From NCBI GenBank assembly GCA_046349915.1, contig JAXMBL010000008.1, forward strand, positions 62,001 to 126,000: DNA of 64,000 nucleotides, read 5' to 3'. Made by a program: the position numbers and the translations under genes. This document shows positions 1 through 9,291 of the stretch, in pieces (within the stretch, counting starts at the first letter, position 1; each line of letters opens with the position of its first letter). The notes under the pieces are model-generated. The model searched no databases, was not told where the DNA came from, and was given only the letters and a program-made list of their open reading frames with translations. The DNA is from CAIXSC01 sp046349915. GTDB lineage: Bacteria > Planctomycetota > Planctomycetia > Pirellulales > Pirellulaceae.

Positions 1-1455
1 ATCACCCATCAGCAGAAGAAGCTGAACGAGGAAGAATTGCGGGAGTTCCGGACGCGGTTCAATATCCCGTTGTCCGACGACGATGTCGTCAAGACTCCGT
101 TCTACAAGCCGCCCGAGGATAGCGCCGAAATGCGTTATTTGCGGGAACGGCGAGCGGCGTTGGGGGGGCCGGTGCCGAGTCGCCCGACGACGCATCCCAA
201 GAGCGAAGTGCCGTCGCTGGACGAGTACCGGGATTTCTTGAGCGGCAGCAAGGGCAAGGAGAATTCGACCACCTTCGATTTCGTTCGCTTGCTGCGTAAG
301 CTTTGCAAAGACAAGCGGATTGGTCGCAACGTGGTGCCGATCGTACCCGACGAGTCGCGCACGTTCGGCATGGAGGGCATGTTCCGCGAAGTCGGCATCT
401 ATGCTCACGGCGGCCAGTTGTACGAACCGGTCGATTCCGACCAGTTCATGTACTACAAGGAAGCGAAGGACGGTCAGATCCTGGAGGAAGGGATCAACGA
501 AGCGGGCTCGATGTCGTCGTTCATCGCCGCCGGCACCTCCTACTCGGAGCACGGGATCAACATGATTCCGTTCTTCATCTACTATTCGATGTTCGGCTTC
601 CAGCGCATCGGCGACTTGATTTGGGCGGCGGCCGACGCGCGAACCAAGGGCTTTTTGCTCGGCGGCACCGCGGGTCGAACCACGCTGAACGGCGAAGGTC
701 TCCAGCACCAAGACGGACACAGCTTGCTGAACGCGATCGCGTTCCCCACCGTGCGGGCTTATGATCCGGCGTGGGGTTACGAGATTGCCGTCATCGTGAT
801 GGATGGCCTGAAGCGACTGTATCAGGATGGCGAAACGGCGATTTACTACATCACGGTCGAGAACGAACCGTATGTGATGCCGGAGATGCCGGCGGGCGCC
901 GAGGAAGGCATAATCCAAGGGCTCTATAAGTTCACGACGAAGACGGCCGAGAAGCAGGCTCACAAGGTGAACCTGTTCGGCAGCGGGGCGATTCTACGCT
1001 GCGTGCTCGAAGCGTCCGATATTCTGGCGACAAAGTATGGCGTATCGAGCAACGTGTGGAGCGCGACGAGCTACACGCAGTTGCGTCGAGACGCTCATGC
1101 CTGCGAACGTTGGAATATGCTGCATCCCACGGCGCCGCCGCGACGGTCGTACGTCGAACAGGCGTTGGCGGGCGAGAGCGGCGTGTTCGTGGCCGCGTCC
1201 GATTACGTTCGCGCGTTGCCCGAACAGATCGCTCGCTGGGTGCCTGGCGACTACTATGTGCTGGGCACCGACGGCATGGGACGCAGCGAGGAACGGCATG
1301 CGTTGCGGCGACATTTTGAAGTCGACGCGGCCTGCATCGTCATTGCCACGCTTTACCGATTGTCTCGCACCGCACAACTCGATCCCGCCATTGTCGCCCA
1401 GGCCATTCAGGACCTCGGTATCAACCCGGAGAAGATCGACGCCTATTTTGCTTGA
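1..1455 (+). CDS. aceE: Pyruvate dehydrogenase E1 component, homodimeric type (5' end outside window)
   Basis: This is the C-terminal part, about 485 residues, of the thiamine-diphosphate E1 subunit that decarboxylates pyruvate in the cytoplasmic pyruvate dehydrogenase complex. The frame is open from base 1 with no start codon, so the gene begins upstream. The protein matches the E. coli AceE type throughout: DEARTFGMEG-like (here DESRTFGMEGMF), YYKEAKDGQILEEGINE, FFIYYSMFGFQRIGDL, GGTAGRTTLNGEGLQHQDGH, YYITVENEPYVMPEMP and the terminal VLGTDGMGRSEER/RRHFEVDA stretch. These cover the middle and C-terminal transketolase-like domains of the roughly 890-residue family. aceF follows 105 bp downstream on the same strand, which suggests one pdh operon. 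No E3 (lpd) gene lies next to it. The assignment is firm. Confidence 0.96.
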   Translation: MTHQQKKLNEEELREFRTRFNIPLSDDDVVKTPFYKPPEDSAEMRYLRERRAALGGPVPSRPTTHPKSEVPSLDEYRDFLSGSKGKENSTTFDFVRLLRKLCKDKRIGRNVVPIVPDESRTFGMEGMFREVGIYAHGGQLYEPVDSDQFMYYKEAKDGQILEEGINEAGSMSSFIAAGTSYSEHGINMIPFFIYYSMFGFQRIGDLIWAAADARTKGFLLGGTAGRTTLNGEGLQHQDGHSLLNAIAFPTVRAYDPAWGYEIAVIVMDGLKRLYQDGETAIYYITVENEPYVMPEMPAGAEEGIIQGLYKFTTKTAEKQAHKVNLFGSGAILRCVLEASDILATKYGVSSNVWSATSYTQLRRDAHACERWNMLHPTAPPRRSYVEQALAGESGVFVAASDYVRALPEQIARWVPGDYYVLGTDGMGRSEERHALRRHFEVDAACIVIATLYRLSRTAQLDPAIVAQAIQDLGINPEKIDAYFA

Positions 1456-1560
1456 GCGAGTTGGACTCGCTTGAGTGTCGCTTGCCCCGTCAGTCGCGAG
1501 TTTGTCGACCGGGGAGCGAAGTAGTTTTGCACCTTCCAGACCACACGCGATACGCCCACC

Positions 1561-2961
1561 ATGGAAATCGAAGTCACTCTGCCCGAACTCGGCGATGGTA
1601 TTAAGTCCGGCGACATCCTCGAAGTGCTCGTCAATGTGGGCGACGAGGTGAAGAAGGATCAAGGACTGCTGGAGGTCGAAACCGACAAAGCAACCGTGAC
1701 GTTGCCCAGCAGCCATGCGGGGCGTGTCGCCAAGGTGTTGGTGAAGGCGGGCGACAGCGTCAAGATCGGGGCGACGGTAGTTGTGCTGGAAGCCGCCGGT
1801 GGCGCGGCCGCTCCCGCCGCGGCGCCCAAGGCCCAAGCGGCGCCTCCTGCGGCGCCACCCAAACCAGTCGCACCTGCGGTGCCTCCCGCTGCGGCTGCTC
1901 CTCCCGCACCAGTCGCACCAGCACCTGCTCCAGTCGCTCCGGCCCCGGCGCCGCGACCGGTCGCTCCGGCGCCTGCGGCTGTTGCACCCGTGGCCGCCGT
2001 CGTCGCCGCGCCCTCTGGCGGGCCGGTCGCCGCGGGGCCGGCAGTCCGTCGATTCGCTCGCGAGGTGGGCGTCGACCTTACGTTCGTGAAGGGCACCGGC
2101 GAAGGAGGCCGTATCACTCGCGAGGATGTGCTCGAGGCGGTGCGGCAGGCCAGTCAAGTCATGCGTGGCGGTTTAGCGACGGCGGCTGCGCCAGCGGGCG
2201 GAACACTTGTTTCCAGCGCCTCTGCTCCCGCGGCCGATGGTCGAGCCGCGGACAGTTGGGGACCCGTGCGAATCGAGAAGCTGACAAAGATTCGCAAGAC
2301 GATCGCGGCGAAGATGCACGAGTCGTGGTCGACCGTTCCTCGCGTCACCAATATGGACGACGCGGATGTGACCGAGTTAGAGCGAATTCGGCAGGCCAGC
2401 AAAGATGACTACGCGGCTCGCGGCATCAAGTTGACCTCGCTGCCGTTCGTCATCAAGTCGGTCGCCATGGCCTTGCGAAACAACCCCGTCATCAATGCCT
2501 CGATCGACTTGGAAAACGGCCAGATCATTTACAAGGACTACGTCCACATCGGCATCGCCGTCGATACCGATCGAGGCCTGGTAGTTCCCTCGCTGCGGAA
2601 CGCCGACCAGATGTCGATTCCCGAGATTGCTCGGCAAGTCGCCACGCTGGCCGACAAAGTGCGTGACAATCAGTTCACGATTGACGAGTTGCGAGGGAGC
2701 ACGTTCACCATCAGTAATCTAGGTGCGGTAGGCGGCACATATGCGACGCCGATCATCAATACCCCGGAAGTGGCGATCCTGCTCTTGGGACGCTCCCGCA
2801 AGCTGCCGGTCGTTGTCAATGATCAGATTGTGCCGCGGCTGATGATGCCCTTGAGTTTGTCGTATGACCATCGTTTGGTGGACGGCGGCGCGGCCGCTCG
2901 CTTCTTGAACGATGTCATCGGCTACCTCAAGGCGCCTGGCCGCTTGCTGCTCGCTCCGTAA
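1561..2961 (+). CDS. aceF: Dihydrolipoyllysine-residue acetyltransferase, pyruvate dehydrogenase E2
   Basis: E2 core of the pyruvate dehydrogenase complex; it transfers the acetyl group from lipoyl-lysine to CoA. The 466 residues show the standard order: one lipoyl domain (about 1-80, lipoyl-lysine K43 in VETDKATV), a very Ala/Pro-rich flexible linker (about 80-150), a peripheral subunit-binding domain (about 160-197, VRRFAREVGVDL...GRITREDV), a second short linker, and the catalytic acyltransferase domain (about 230-466) with the active-site SYDHRLVDGG motif (H437, D441). Only one lipoyl domain is present, where E. coli AceF has three. ATG at 1561. It follows aceE by 105 bp on the same strand. 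The gene after it points the other way, so the operon probably ends here. Confidence 0.96.
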   Translation: MEIEVTLPELGDGIKSGDILEVLVNVGDEVKKDQGLLEVETDKATVTLPSSHAGRVAKVLVKAGDSVKIGATVVVLEAAGGAAAPAAAPKAQAAPPAAPPKPVAPAVPPAAAAPPAPVAPAPAPVAPAPAPRPVAPAPAAVAPVAAVVAAPSGGPVAAGPAVRRFAREVGVDLTFVKGTGEGGRITREDVLEAVRQASQVMRGGLATAAAPAGGTLVSSASAPAADGRAADSWGPVRIEKLTKIRKTIAAKMHESWSTVPRVTNMDDADVTELERIRQASKDDYAARGIKLTSLPFVIKSVAMALRNNPVINASIDLENGQIIYKDYVHIGIAVDTDRGLVVPSLRNADQMSIPEIARQVATLADKVRDNQFTIDELRGSTFTISNLGAVGGTYATPIINTPEVAILLLGRSRKLPVVVNDQIVPRLMMPLSLSYDHRLVDGGAAARFLNDVIGYLKAPGRLLLAP

Positions 2962-3033
2962 TGAATCGATTGCGAGCGAAGTGGAATCGTCGTTATATGG
3001 TTCGGCGGTCCCAAGGGATGCGTGGGAACCGTC

Positions 3034-4641
3034 TTAGCGACGCTTGATGGGCGAAACTCGCGGAGCATACGGTCGGTACTTCTGGGCTTCCGCGGGTTGG
3101 TTTGTTTGCTCGTACAGATTGACCAATCGTTGAGCCGCATTCATTCTTCGCGAATGAACTTCCAGCGGCGCGTTAGCAGTTGCTCGCAGGAGGCCTTCAA
3201 AGCCTTCCTTCAAGAGCTTCTCGGACTGATCGTATTTCTTCTGCTGCAGCATAGCCTCGCCCAACAAGCTGGCCGCATCGAAGGTGGTCCAATCCATAGG
3301 CTCGTTCTGTCGGCTAAGTTCCAGCACCTTCGACAAGATCGCCTCTGCCTCGCCGCCTTTGGACTGCTTGAGCAAGTTCGCGCCCAGCGCCGCTTGCGCC
3401 GCGATTCGTTGCGGGTGATGGGCCTCAAGCCCAGACTTTTCTCTCTGTGCGAGCAAGTCTCGTCGGATCGGTTCCGCTTGGCTCCACTTGTCGCTCGCTT
3501 CCAACGCGAAAGCCCAGTCATTCAGGGTCGATTGCGTCAGTTCGTGATCGACGCCCAGGTGCATCTTCAGTCGCGGAACGAGCTCTTCGAAACGCTGAAG
3601 GGAAGACATGGTTTGTCCCGCCAACGCCAGTTGATGGGCGAGACGGGCTTGCAGTCCCAGAGTTCGTTCGTGATTGACGCCGAGCTTTTGTGCCAACTGT
3701 TCAACGGCGTCGACGTACAGTTTCTGACCCAGGTCGAAGGCCTTCATCGCGAGGCAGCTATTCCCCAACTGTTCGACCATCTTGATCGTTTCTGGCGCCT
3801 CCGGTCCTTTGCTTTTCCTTAACGACTCCAGTTCTTCGACCAACAAGGCTTGCGCCCTGTCGGCTCGCCCCGCCTGGTGCAGCTTCACAAACAACTGTAG
3901 ACGAAGGACGTAACTTGACTGAGGATCGGACTCGTAGGTTTTCCAATAACCTTGGATGATCCGATCCAGACGCTCTTCATCGGGGAGGGCTAGATACGCG
4001 TCAAGAATGTTGACTTGCAGAGCATTCCGCACCGAGTGGTGCTTGGGCAAAACGCTCGCCAATTTCTCCCACGCGTCGATCGCTTCCGCGTGCTTCTTCG
4101 CGCGCAAGTAAACGCGGACAAGACGCTCGTGATGATGCATCGTTTGGGGGCTGAGTGCACCATAATGGCGAGTCATCTCGTCGATTCGCTCGCGGTAGAT
4201 CGCTATCGCCTTTTCGAAGTCGCCCGCTTGCTGGTATAGCTCGGCAAGATCCCACAAGTCGCGCGACGTAAACGAATCTCCTTCCAGCAAACCTAGTCGC
4301 CGCTGCTGCTCAACGTATGGCTCCCAAATCGCTACCGCTTCGCGCAGTTGTTTGGTCATGACCAACAATTGCATTAGCTCAAGAGTCTGTTTGTGACGCT
4401 CGCTCAGAAGATAACCCGGCTTGGCCAAGGCGGCTCGTAACTCCTTTTCGCGGGCGGCCGTCTTCGCTGGATCTTGGGTGAATCCCTCGGGAGGAACCCC
4501 GAGAAATAGCTGCCATGCGTTTGCGGAAGACACGGCGACGCCCATTCCCAAGGCGAAGGCAACACACCCAATCGCGCAACGTTGGAGCAGGCGTCCAAGC
4601 ACGCAAGACATCGTGATCGAAGAACGTAGAGGTGCGCTCAC
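3034..4641 (-). CDS. Secreted tetratricopeptide-repeat protein
   Basis: Predicted 535-residue TPR protein. Residues about 15-42 form a signal peptide or membrane anchor (LLQRCAIGCVAFALGMG... ending SANA), so the protein is probably exported. The rest consists of repeated paired helices with TPR spacing, for example LAELYQQAGDFEKAIAIYRERI, RLVRVYLRAKKHAEAIDAWEKL and AALGANLLKQSKGGEAEAILSKVL. The chosen start is a GTG at 4641, preceded by an AAGG at suitable spacing; an in-frame ATG ten codons later (4611) is the alternative. It lies 72 bp downstream of the secreted WD40 gene on the same strand, so the two may be co-transcribed. TPR proteins act as scaffolds, and no enzymatic motif is visible. 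The gene converges with aceF. Confidence 0.8.
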   Translation of the reverse strand: MSAPLRSSITMSCVLGRLLQRCAIGCVAFALGMGVAVSSANAWQLFLGVPPEGFTQDPAKTAAREKELRAALAKPGYLLSERHKQTLELMQLLVMTKQLREAVAIWEPYVEQQRRLGLLEGDSFTSRDLWDLAELYQQAGDFEKAIAIYRERIDEMTRHYGALSPQTMHHHERLVRVYLRAKKHAEAIDAWEKLASVLPKHHSVRNALQVNILDAYLALPDEERLDRIIQGYWKTYESDPQSSYVLRLQLFVKLHQAGRADRAQALLVEELESLRKSKGPEAPETIKMVEQLGNSCLAMKAFDLGQKLYVDAVEQLAQKLGVNHERTLGLQARLAHQLALAGQTMSSLQRFEELVPRLKMHLGVDHELTQSTLNDWAFALEASDKWSQAEPIRRDLLAQREKSGLEAHHPQRIAAQAALGANLLKQSKGGEAEAILSKVLELSRQNEPMDWTTFDAASLLGEAMLQQKKYDQSEKLLKEGFEGLLRATANAPLEVHSRRMNAAQRLVNLYEQTNQPAEAQKYRPYAPRVSPIKRR

Positions 4642-4713
4642 AGGTTACCTTGGATGCGAAGGGAGTGTGGGGCGGATCGTGCACTCGGACGCGGCCGCTT
4701 GGTTTCAACGAAA

Positions 4714-6729
4714 TCAAGGTGCAGAGCCGAACAGGTTCTGCCAGAGATTCGGTTGGCTGCTCTGGAGGAACTGTTGCTGTTGATGCAGGTTGAGTTTCTC
4801 TAGCGCCTGTGGCGAGCCGGTGTATCGTCCGTCGGGAGCGAGTATTAGCCACTCGCGTCCTTGGTCAATGACGACCAGGCGACAGCGTTCCTGGCCCGAT
4901 GTCGGGTCCCACAGACGAACGGTGCCGTCGTGGGAGGCGGTGGCTAGCCAGCGATCTTGCGGCTGCCAGTAGATGCCAGTGATGCCGAGTCGATGAGCTT
5001 GGAAACGAGCCAACTCCCGTCCATCCGCGACGGACCAGATGCAGACAATACCCTGCTCGCAGGCTGTGGCGATCCGCTGGCCATCGGCTCGAAAACAGAC
5101 CGCCGACACCGCTTCTCGATGTCCCACGAACGTTAGCGTCGGCTTCTTCTGAGTCGGATCCCAGAGGATCGTTTGGCTCATTGGGGAACTATCATACCCA
5201 ACCAGCAGAGACTGGCCATCGGGACTGAATGCCCCGGAAGTCGCGGATTCAAAGGGACTTTTCAGCTCGCCCAGCGGTTTCAGCGAGGCGGCATCCCACA
5301 GTGCCACAAGATGGTCAAAAGACGAACCGACCCAGCATTTGTCGCCAGCCGGATTCCATCCCAAAGCTCGGATGAACCGGCCGCGGCACAACGGTGTGGA
5401 TTCGCCCGTCTCGCAGTCATAGACCACGACTTCACTTTGGTTTTGACTCGCAATAAGGCGAGTCCCCTGGGGGTTGAGACTTACTTGGGCGCCGGACAGT
5501 CGAGGTCCGTTAATGTCTCGAATCTTCTCACCGGACGACGGCGCCCACAATGACAAAGCTTCGTCGGTAGGACTTATGACGAGGCGTTGTCCGTCCTGGT
5601 TCACGCTGATTTGTTGGATGGAGTTCGGGGACGCTTGCCAGGCCCGAGCGAGTCGACCTGTCAGCATATCCCAATTGGCAATAACTCCATCGGCATCGCC
5701 AACCAGCAGGTTGTTTCCCTGGTTGATCGCGGCGAGAGCGTTCACGGACGCGACCGAAGGCTTCAGCGACCGGAGAGGGACGCCTTTTTCCAGGTCCCAG
5801 AGAGTGGGCCACAAGGCATCGGTCGAAGCCAGAATGCGGGCCGTTCGCTCAGGTTGTCCACGTTTCGAGCGATCGATTTTCCACATCGCGATCCGCTCGC
5901 CAGAGCGAGTATCCCAGATGACCGTCGTCCGGGAATCTGTCGTCACTATCCGCGTTCCATCCTCACTAAACGCCAAGTTCTCGATCCAATTTCCAGCTTC
6001 GTTCCACTCGAATTTTCGCTGCCCCGTCTCCAGATCCCAGAGGGAAACTTGGGGGCCTTGCCCGTGGGTGGCGGCTAGATGTCCTTGAGACGAGATGATG
6101 ACGTTGCGGAAAGGCTGGGTCCCCGAGGAAAGCGTATGTAATTGCTTGCCCGTCTCGACGTCGAACACGACCGCATGGCCCTCGCCGTTCAACGCCACCG
6201 CTCGTCGCAGCGAAGCGTCCGCGGAGAGCCGAAAAGCGAATCTCGAGCCTCCGCTGCCGAAGGCCCGCAGTTCTCCCGTGGCGAGATTCCACCAGGCGAG
6301 TTTTCCGCCACCGCACCCGAGCAGGACCTTGGCGCCATCGCTGCTAAAAGCACCGACGGCTGGATGCAAATCGCCGTCGTAGATTTTGATGAGTTGGCGA
6401 CCCGAGTCGACATCCCACACGGATGCCATATAGGTGCTCGACGAGTTGCCCAGGAGCCGTTTCCCATCGGGGCTCCATTTCGGTTGATAGGCGCCCTGTT
6501 GTTTGTACGGCATTCGCTGCAAGATTCTGCCGGTCGCCACGTCCCAAATCAGGATTTGTCCATCGTCAGCGGCCGTGGCCAGTCGAGTTTGATCGGGACT
6601 CCACGAGCACCAAACGATATTTTGCGAGTGTCCCGCGGGAATGAAATCAGGCGAGTCGGCCCTGACGCCGCTCGCCATCATCAACATCGATCCCCAGGCC
6701 AGCAGCCTGCCGATTGCCCGTCGCGTCAT
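4714..6729 (-). CDS. Secreted WD40-repeat protein
   Basis: Predicted exported beta-propeller protein of 671 residues. The start was set at the ATG at 6729 rather than further upstream: a GGAGG lies just before it and the product then begins with a normal signal peptide (MTRRAIGRLLAWGSMLMMAS...VRADS). The mature part carries many WD40 units, with typical pieces such as VWCSWSPDQTRLATAADDGQ, ILIWDVATGR, AVCFRADGQRIATACEQG and WLATASHDGTVRLWDPTSG; probably two propellers. The C-terminus (about 40 residues) ends in a Gln-rich stretch. No kinase or caspase domain is attached. Secreted WD40 proteins are very common in planctomycetes; the partner is unknown. It precedes the TPR gene on the same strand. 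Confidence 0.88.
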   Translation of the reverse strand: MTRRAIGRLLAWGSMLMMASGVRADSPDFIPAGHSQNIVWCSWSPDQTRLATAADDGQILIWDVATGRILQRMPYKQQGAYQPKWSPDGKRLLGNSSSTYMASVWDVDSGRQLIKIYDGDLHPAVGAFSSDGAKVLLGCGGGKLAWWNLATGELRAFGSGGSRFAFRLSADASLRRAVALNGEGHAVVFDVETGKQLHTLSSGTQPFRNVIISSQGHLAATHGQGPQVSLWDLETGQRKFEWNEAGNWIENLAFSEDGTRIVTTDSRTTVIWDTRSGERIAMWKIDRSKRGQPERTARILASTDALWPTLWDLEKGVPLRSLKPSVASVNALAAINQGNNLLVGDADGVIANWDMLTGRLARAWQASPNSIQQISVNQDGQRLVISPTDEALSLWAPSSGEKIRDINGPRLSGAQVSLNPQGTRLIASQNQSEVVVYDCETGESTPLCRGRFIRALGWNPAGDKCWVGSSFDHLVALWDAASLKPLGELKSPFESATSGAFSPDGQSLLVGYDSSPMSQTILWDPTQKKPTLTFVGHREAVSAVCFRADGQRIATACEQGIVCIWSVADGRELARFQAHRLGITGIYWQPQDRWLATASHDGTVRLWDPTSGQERCRLVVIDQGREWLILAPDGRYTGSPQALEKLNLHQQQQFLQSSQPNLWQNLFGSAP

Positions 6730-6973
6730 CTTTCCTCCAGAGCTTCGTGCTTGGGGCGCCGCTAACCTGGGTGGCCACATTGTCGTGGATCGCTCCGCGA
6801 TCCAACGCCTCGCACGAACAGCGACAGATGAGCAAGCAACCCTCGACGCTACCTAGCTCGAAGCTCCTATTCTAAACCTGACTGACGCCCGCCACTATCA
6901 CGGACGGAAACGTCACTGTGATGCTCGCACCTGCTTTAGGCAGCCGGACGAAAAAACTACCAGCAGACCCACA

Positions 6974-7069
6974 TTATCGAACAAAGGCGAAGTTGCGGAA
7001 GGCGGGCGAAAGAGGCGGTTTGGCGAGTGACTTGTAACCACCTTCCGCAACTTCGACTTTGTTCGATAA
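6974..7069. repeat. Subterminal stem-loop, left side of the MITE-like element
   Basis: Inverted repeat with 29-nt arms at 6974-7002 and 7041-7069 that differ at one base (TTATCGAACAAAG at the outer end of the left arm), with a 38-nt loop. It starts one base inside the left terminal repeat of the surrounding element. Confidence 0.75.
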
Positions 7070-7529
7070 AGCACTGCGCGAGGCCTCTGCAACCTGCCAG
7101 ACTTGGTTCCAGAATCGACCTTGGCCCTGGAAAGGCGAACGCCCAAGATAGCTCCTCGACAAGGAGGTGTCTGATGTGGCTAGTCCGCGGCGCGCCGAGT
7201 CGATGTTCGGCTGGTGTCGCTAGGCAGTGAAGAAGGTTTTGATCGAGTTAGACAATGGTCCTCACGTGCAGTGGGTGACCACGAAGTACGAACGAGGAAA
7301 GCGAATCAGCCGCCAGGCGTTTGCTCCCCTGGCGCAACGCCTCCAACATTCCGAGACGCTATCGCGTTGGAGCGTCCTGATCGAACCGTTACGAGCAGGT
7401 CCCGCGCCCGCGGAATAGAGACAGGCAGCCAGGGCGCCTGCCACACCTTCGTTGCACGGACAAGCGTTGTTCGTCCATACTGCCGAAGATCTGCTCGGAA
7501 CCGACCGCTCCGCGCTACGGTCGGGCCGA

Positions 7530-7634
7530 CCTGGGTAAGCATGGCTGGAAAGGAGGATTGGGCGGTCACAGTCTCACGCCCATCCGAAATACCTCTAGCC
7601 GCCCAATCCCGCATCCCAGCCATGCTTACCCAGG
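7530..7634. repeat. Subterminal stem-loop, right side of the MITE-like element
   Basis: Inverted repeat with 36-nt arms at 7530-7565 and 7599-7634. The outer 19 bases (CCTGGGTAAGCATGGCTGG and complement) and an inner GGATTGGGCGG block are paired, with a few mismatches between. The loop is 33 nt. It stops one base before the right terminal repeat. Confidence 0.75.
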
Positions 7635-7672
7635 AGTGGGTCTGCTGGTAGTTTTTTCGTCCGGCTGCCTAC

Positions 7673-8659
7673 TTACGGCAGGGGCGGGACGCGGCCGATG
7701 GCGAATTCCCAGATGGGGGCCAATTTGAGTCGGTTGTTTAAGCTTCCGACCCAGGTGTTGGTTTGCGTTTCGTAGTCGGAGGTCGGCAGGCTCCAAGTCC
7801 GTCCAATGATGACCCCCTGGTCATTGATCAACAGCCCAATCACGCCCGTACCAATTCCCGCGATATGAGTCTCGACGCCGTTAACGTCGACGAAACGCGA
7901 GTCGTCGGTGTGCGTATCGGATGAACTGTCGATCACGGTGACCGGGACGTAGGTGGTTCCGGCGAGTGCGGGGTTGGAATTGGCGTAACCCAGCGGGTAG
8001 GGCTTGGCATTATCCCAGTCGACATGGGCGATCAGCATGGTGTGGTCGCCGCTGCTTTTGCCAACTTCCCACCACGACAGCACGTCCCCTGGCAAGGCAT
8101 CGGCCAGCAACGGAATCTCGACGAACCCCTGCTGTTGCTTGATCAGCGCGACATACTGGTATGCCTCGGGACTGGCGGTCGACTTGATCGACAGCGAAAT
8201 CGGGTCGACGAACGAGTAGTTCTTCCAGTTCCAGTTGTAGACGTTTTTCAGCAAATGCGTCACGAGTGACGAGCATTTGGTGTTGTTCGCTGGCAGAATG
8301 CCCTGTTCTTCATTTCCGAGTCGATAAAAGGAGGGATTGGTCTTGCTGGACCAACTTCCACCGTAGCGATTGAGGAAAACCCCTTGCTCGTCGACCAGGA
8401 TTCCCGCGTCCTGACAGGCCAAGATTTGATTGAGCAGCGTGTTGGCTGTCGCAAAATGAGGCGGGTCTTCGGCATGGAGCGTGCCCGCTCCCATTAACCC
8501 GGCGAGACACAACGTTACGACCAAGACGGGCCGAGCAAGCGGTGAATGCCGCCGGGTTGGAAGAACTCGCTCAGCCGACGATGAAGCGGCTCGACTGGTA
8601 CTCCATGGGCGTCGCGGCATTTCCGTGCCTGTAGCAGCTTTCTGCGGTTCGAGAGACAT
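7673..8659 (-). CDS. Secreted NlpC/P60-like (papain-fold) protein, putative
   Basis: 328 residues. The N-terminus has about 40 polar residues and then a hydrophobic segment (LARPVLVVTLCLAGLMGAG...LHAED), consistent with export with an extended n-region. The mature part has the order of landmarks expected for an NlpC/P60 or CHAP amidase: a cysteine at the start of a helix (NNTKCSSLVTHLLKNVY), a proline-glycine-aspartate strand start (ADALPGDVLSWW) and a histidine (SGDHTMLIAHVDW). This suggests a cell-wall or peptide hydrolase, but the match is by motif spacing only and the third catalytic residue is not certain. ATG at 8659 with GGAG about ten bases upstream. The stop codon lies 2 bp from the MITE-like element, so the native C-terminus may have been altered by that insertion. 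Confidence 0.55.
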   Translation of the reverse strand: MSLEPQKAATGTEMPRRPWSTSRAASSSAERVLPTRRHSPLARPVLVVTLCLAGLMGAGTLHAEDPPHFATANTLLNQILACQDAGILVDEQGVFLNRYGGSWSSKTNPSFYRLGNEEQGILPANNTKCSSLVTHLLKNVYNWNWKNYSFVDPISLSIKSTASPEAYQYVALIKQQQGFVEIPLLADALPGDVLSWWEVGKSSGDHTMLIAHVDWDNAKPYPLGYANSNPALAGTTYVPVTVIDSSSDTHTDDSRFVDVNGVETHIAGIGTGVIGLLINDQGVIIGRTWSLPTSDYETQTNTWVGSLNNRLKLAPIWEFAIGRVPPLP

Positions 8660-8848
8660 GTTTCGTGCTCCAAGAAGAGAAGGTGAAGAGAAGTGTTCAC
8701 CTAGAAGAACGTAAGGTGCACGTTCGAACGCACAGACTTTTTGGAAAACTATTGGCTGTTCACGAGTGCCTAGCCAGACGACTCATTTTTTGGTTTCAGG
8801 CATGGTCTACCCGCAAATCGTCCAGAAAAGACTAGGTCTCCGCCCCGA

Positions 8849-9032
8849 AGGGGGCAGCGACAAGATAGCCCAGGGCCGAGCGACACGGCGCAGCCGTGGA
8901 GCGCCGCCCTGGGTAGACAATCCCACACGTTCCTCAAGCCCAGCCGTGACCCAGGGCGGCGCTGCGCTCTGCCCAGGGCTATCATGTCATGCCCCTTGTG
9001 GGGCGATCAGACCGAAATCACTCTGTCGCCTC
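8849..9032. repeat. Interspersed palindromic repeat unit
   Basis: Non-coding inverted repeat: GATAGCCCAGGGC near 8865 and GCCCAGGGCTATC near 8972 face each other, with CGCCGCCCTGGG and CCCAGGGCGGCG inside, and CCCCGAAGGGGG and CCCCTTGTGGGG outside. The right part (8947-9032, from TGACCCAGGGCGGCGCTGCG to GTCGCCTCA) recurs at 17694-17768. The rest of 8660-9784 holds no intact gene that I can support. Confidence 0.7.
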
Positions 9033-9291
9033 AATCTCGATAACACTTGCGGGCTGCGTTTCTCCAGATCGAGCACCTCGGCGGCGTCATGCGTGAATTT
9101 GCCGGTGACGTCGAGTTCGATGCATTCGTAGGGTGCGTCGAGCCGGGCGGAAAACTACGCTGGCTTCAACGAACCAGTTCCCCACCGCCCGGTGAAGACG
9201 CACCTTGCGGGCGAGTTGACGTTGCACAAGCGGTCAGCCGCCTTGGGACACTCGCAGAGAGTGGAAGAAAGATGGACCATGGAGTGGTCCA

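Larger units (their letters stand above)
6938..7670. mobile_element. MITE-like non-autonomous element with 35-bp perfect terminal inverted repeats
   Basis: The segment is bounded by a perfect 35-bp inverted repeat: 6938-6972 (starts AGGCAGCCGGACG) and 7636-7670 (its exact reverse complement). The outermost base pair together with the neighbouring base gives TA on both sides (6937-6938 and 7670-7671), as expected for a TA target duplication of the IS630/Tc1-mariner type. Inside each end lies a further long inverted repeat (6974-7069 and 7530-7634). No transposase is encoded. A 63-codon GTG-started frame at 7227-7418 is the only modest open frame and is not convincing. The right end stops 2 bp short of the stop codon of the neighbouring gene. 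I infer a MITE; the mobilising transposase is not in the window. Confidence 0.65.

Noticed and set aside
994..2157. Long minus-strand frame opposite aceF
   Set aside because: It is the complement of the Ala/Pro-rich linker and lipoyl domain; composition follows the sense gene and no domain is visible.
2962..3033. Possible terminator between aceF and the TPR gene
   Set aside because: An imperfect GGTCCCA/TGGGAACC pairing is present but short and without a T run, so it is too weak to call.
7214..7651. Open frames inside the TA-flanked element
   Set aside because: The frames run across the inverted repeats, have no ribosome site of note and show no domain; the element is better read as non-coding.
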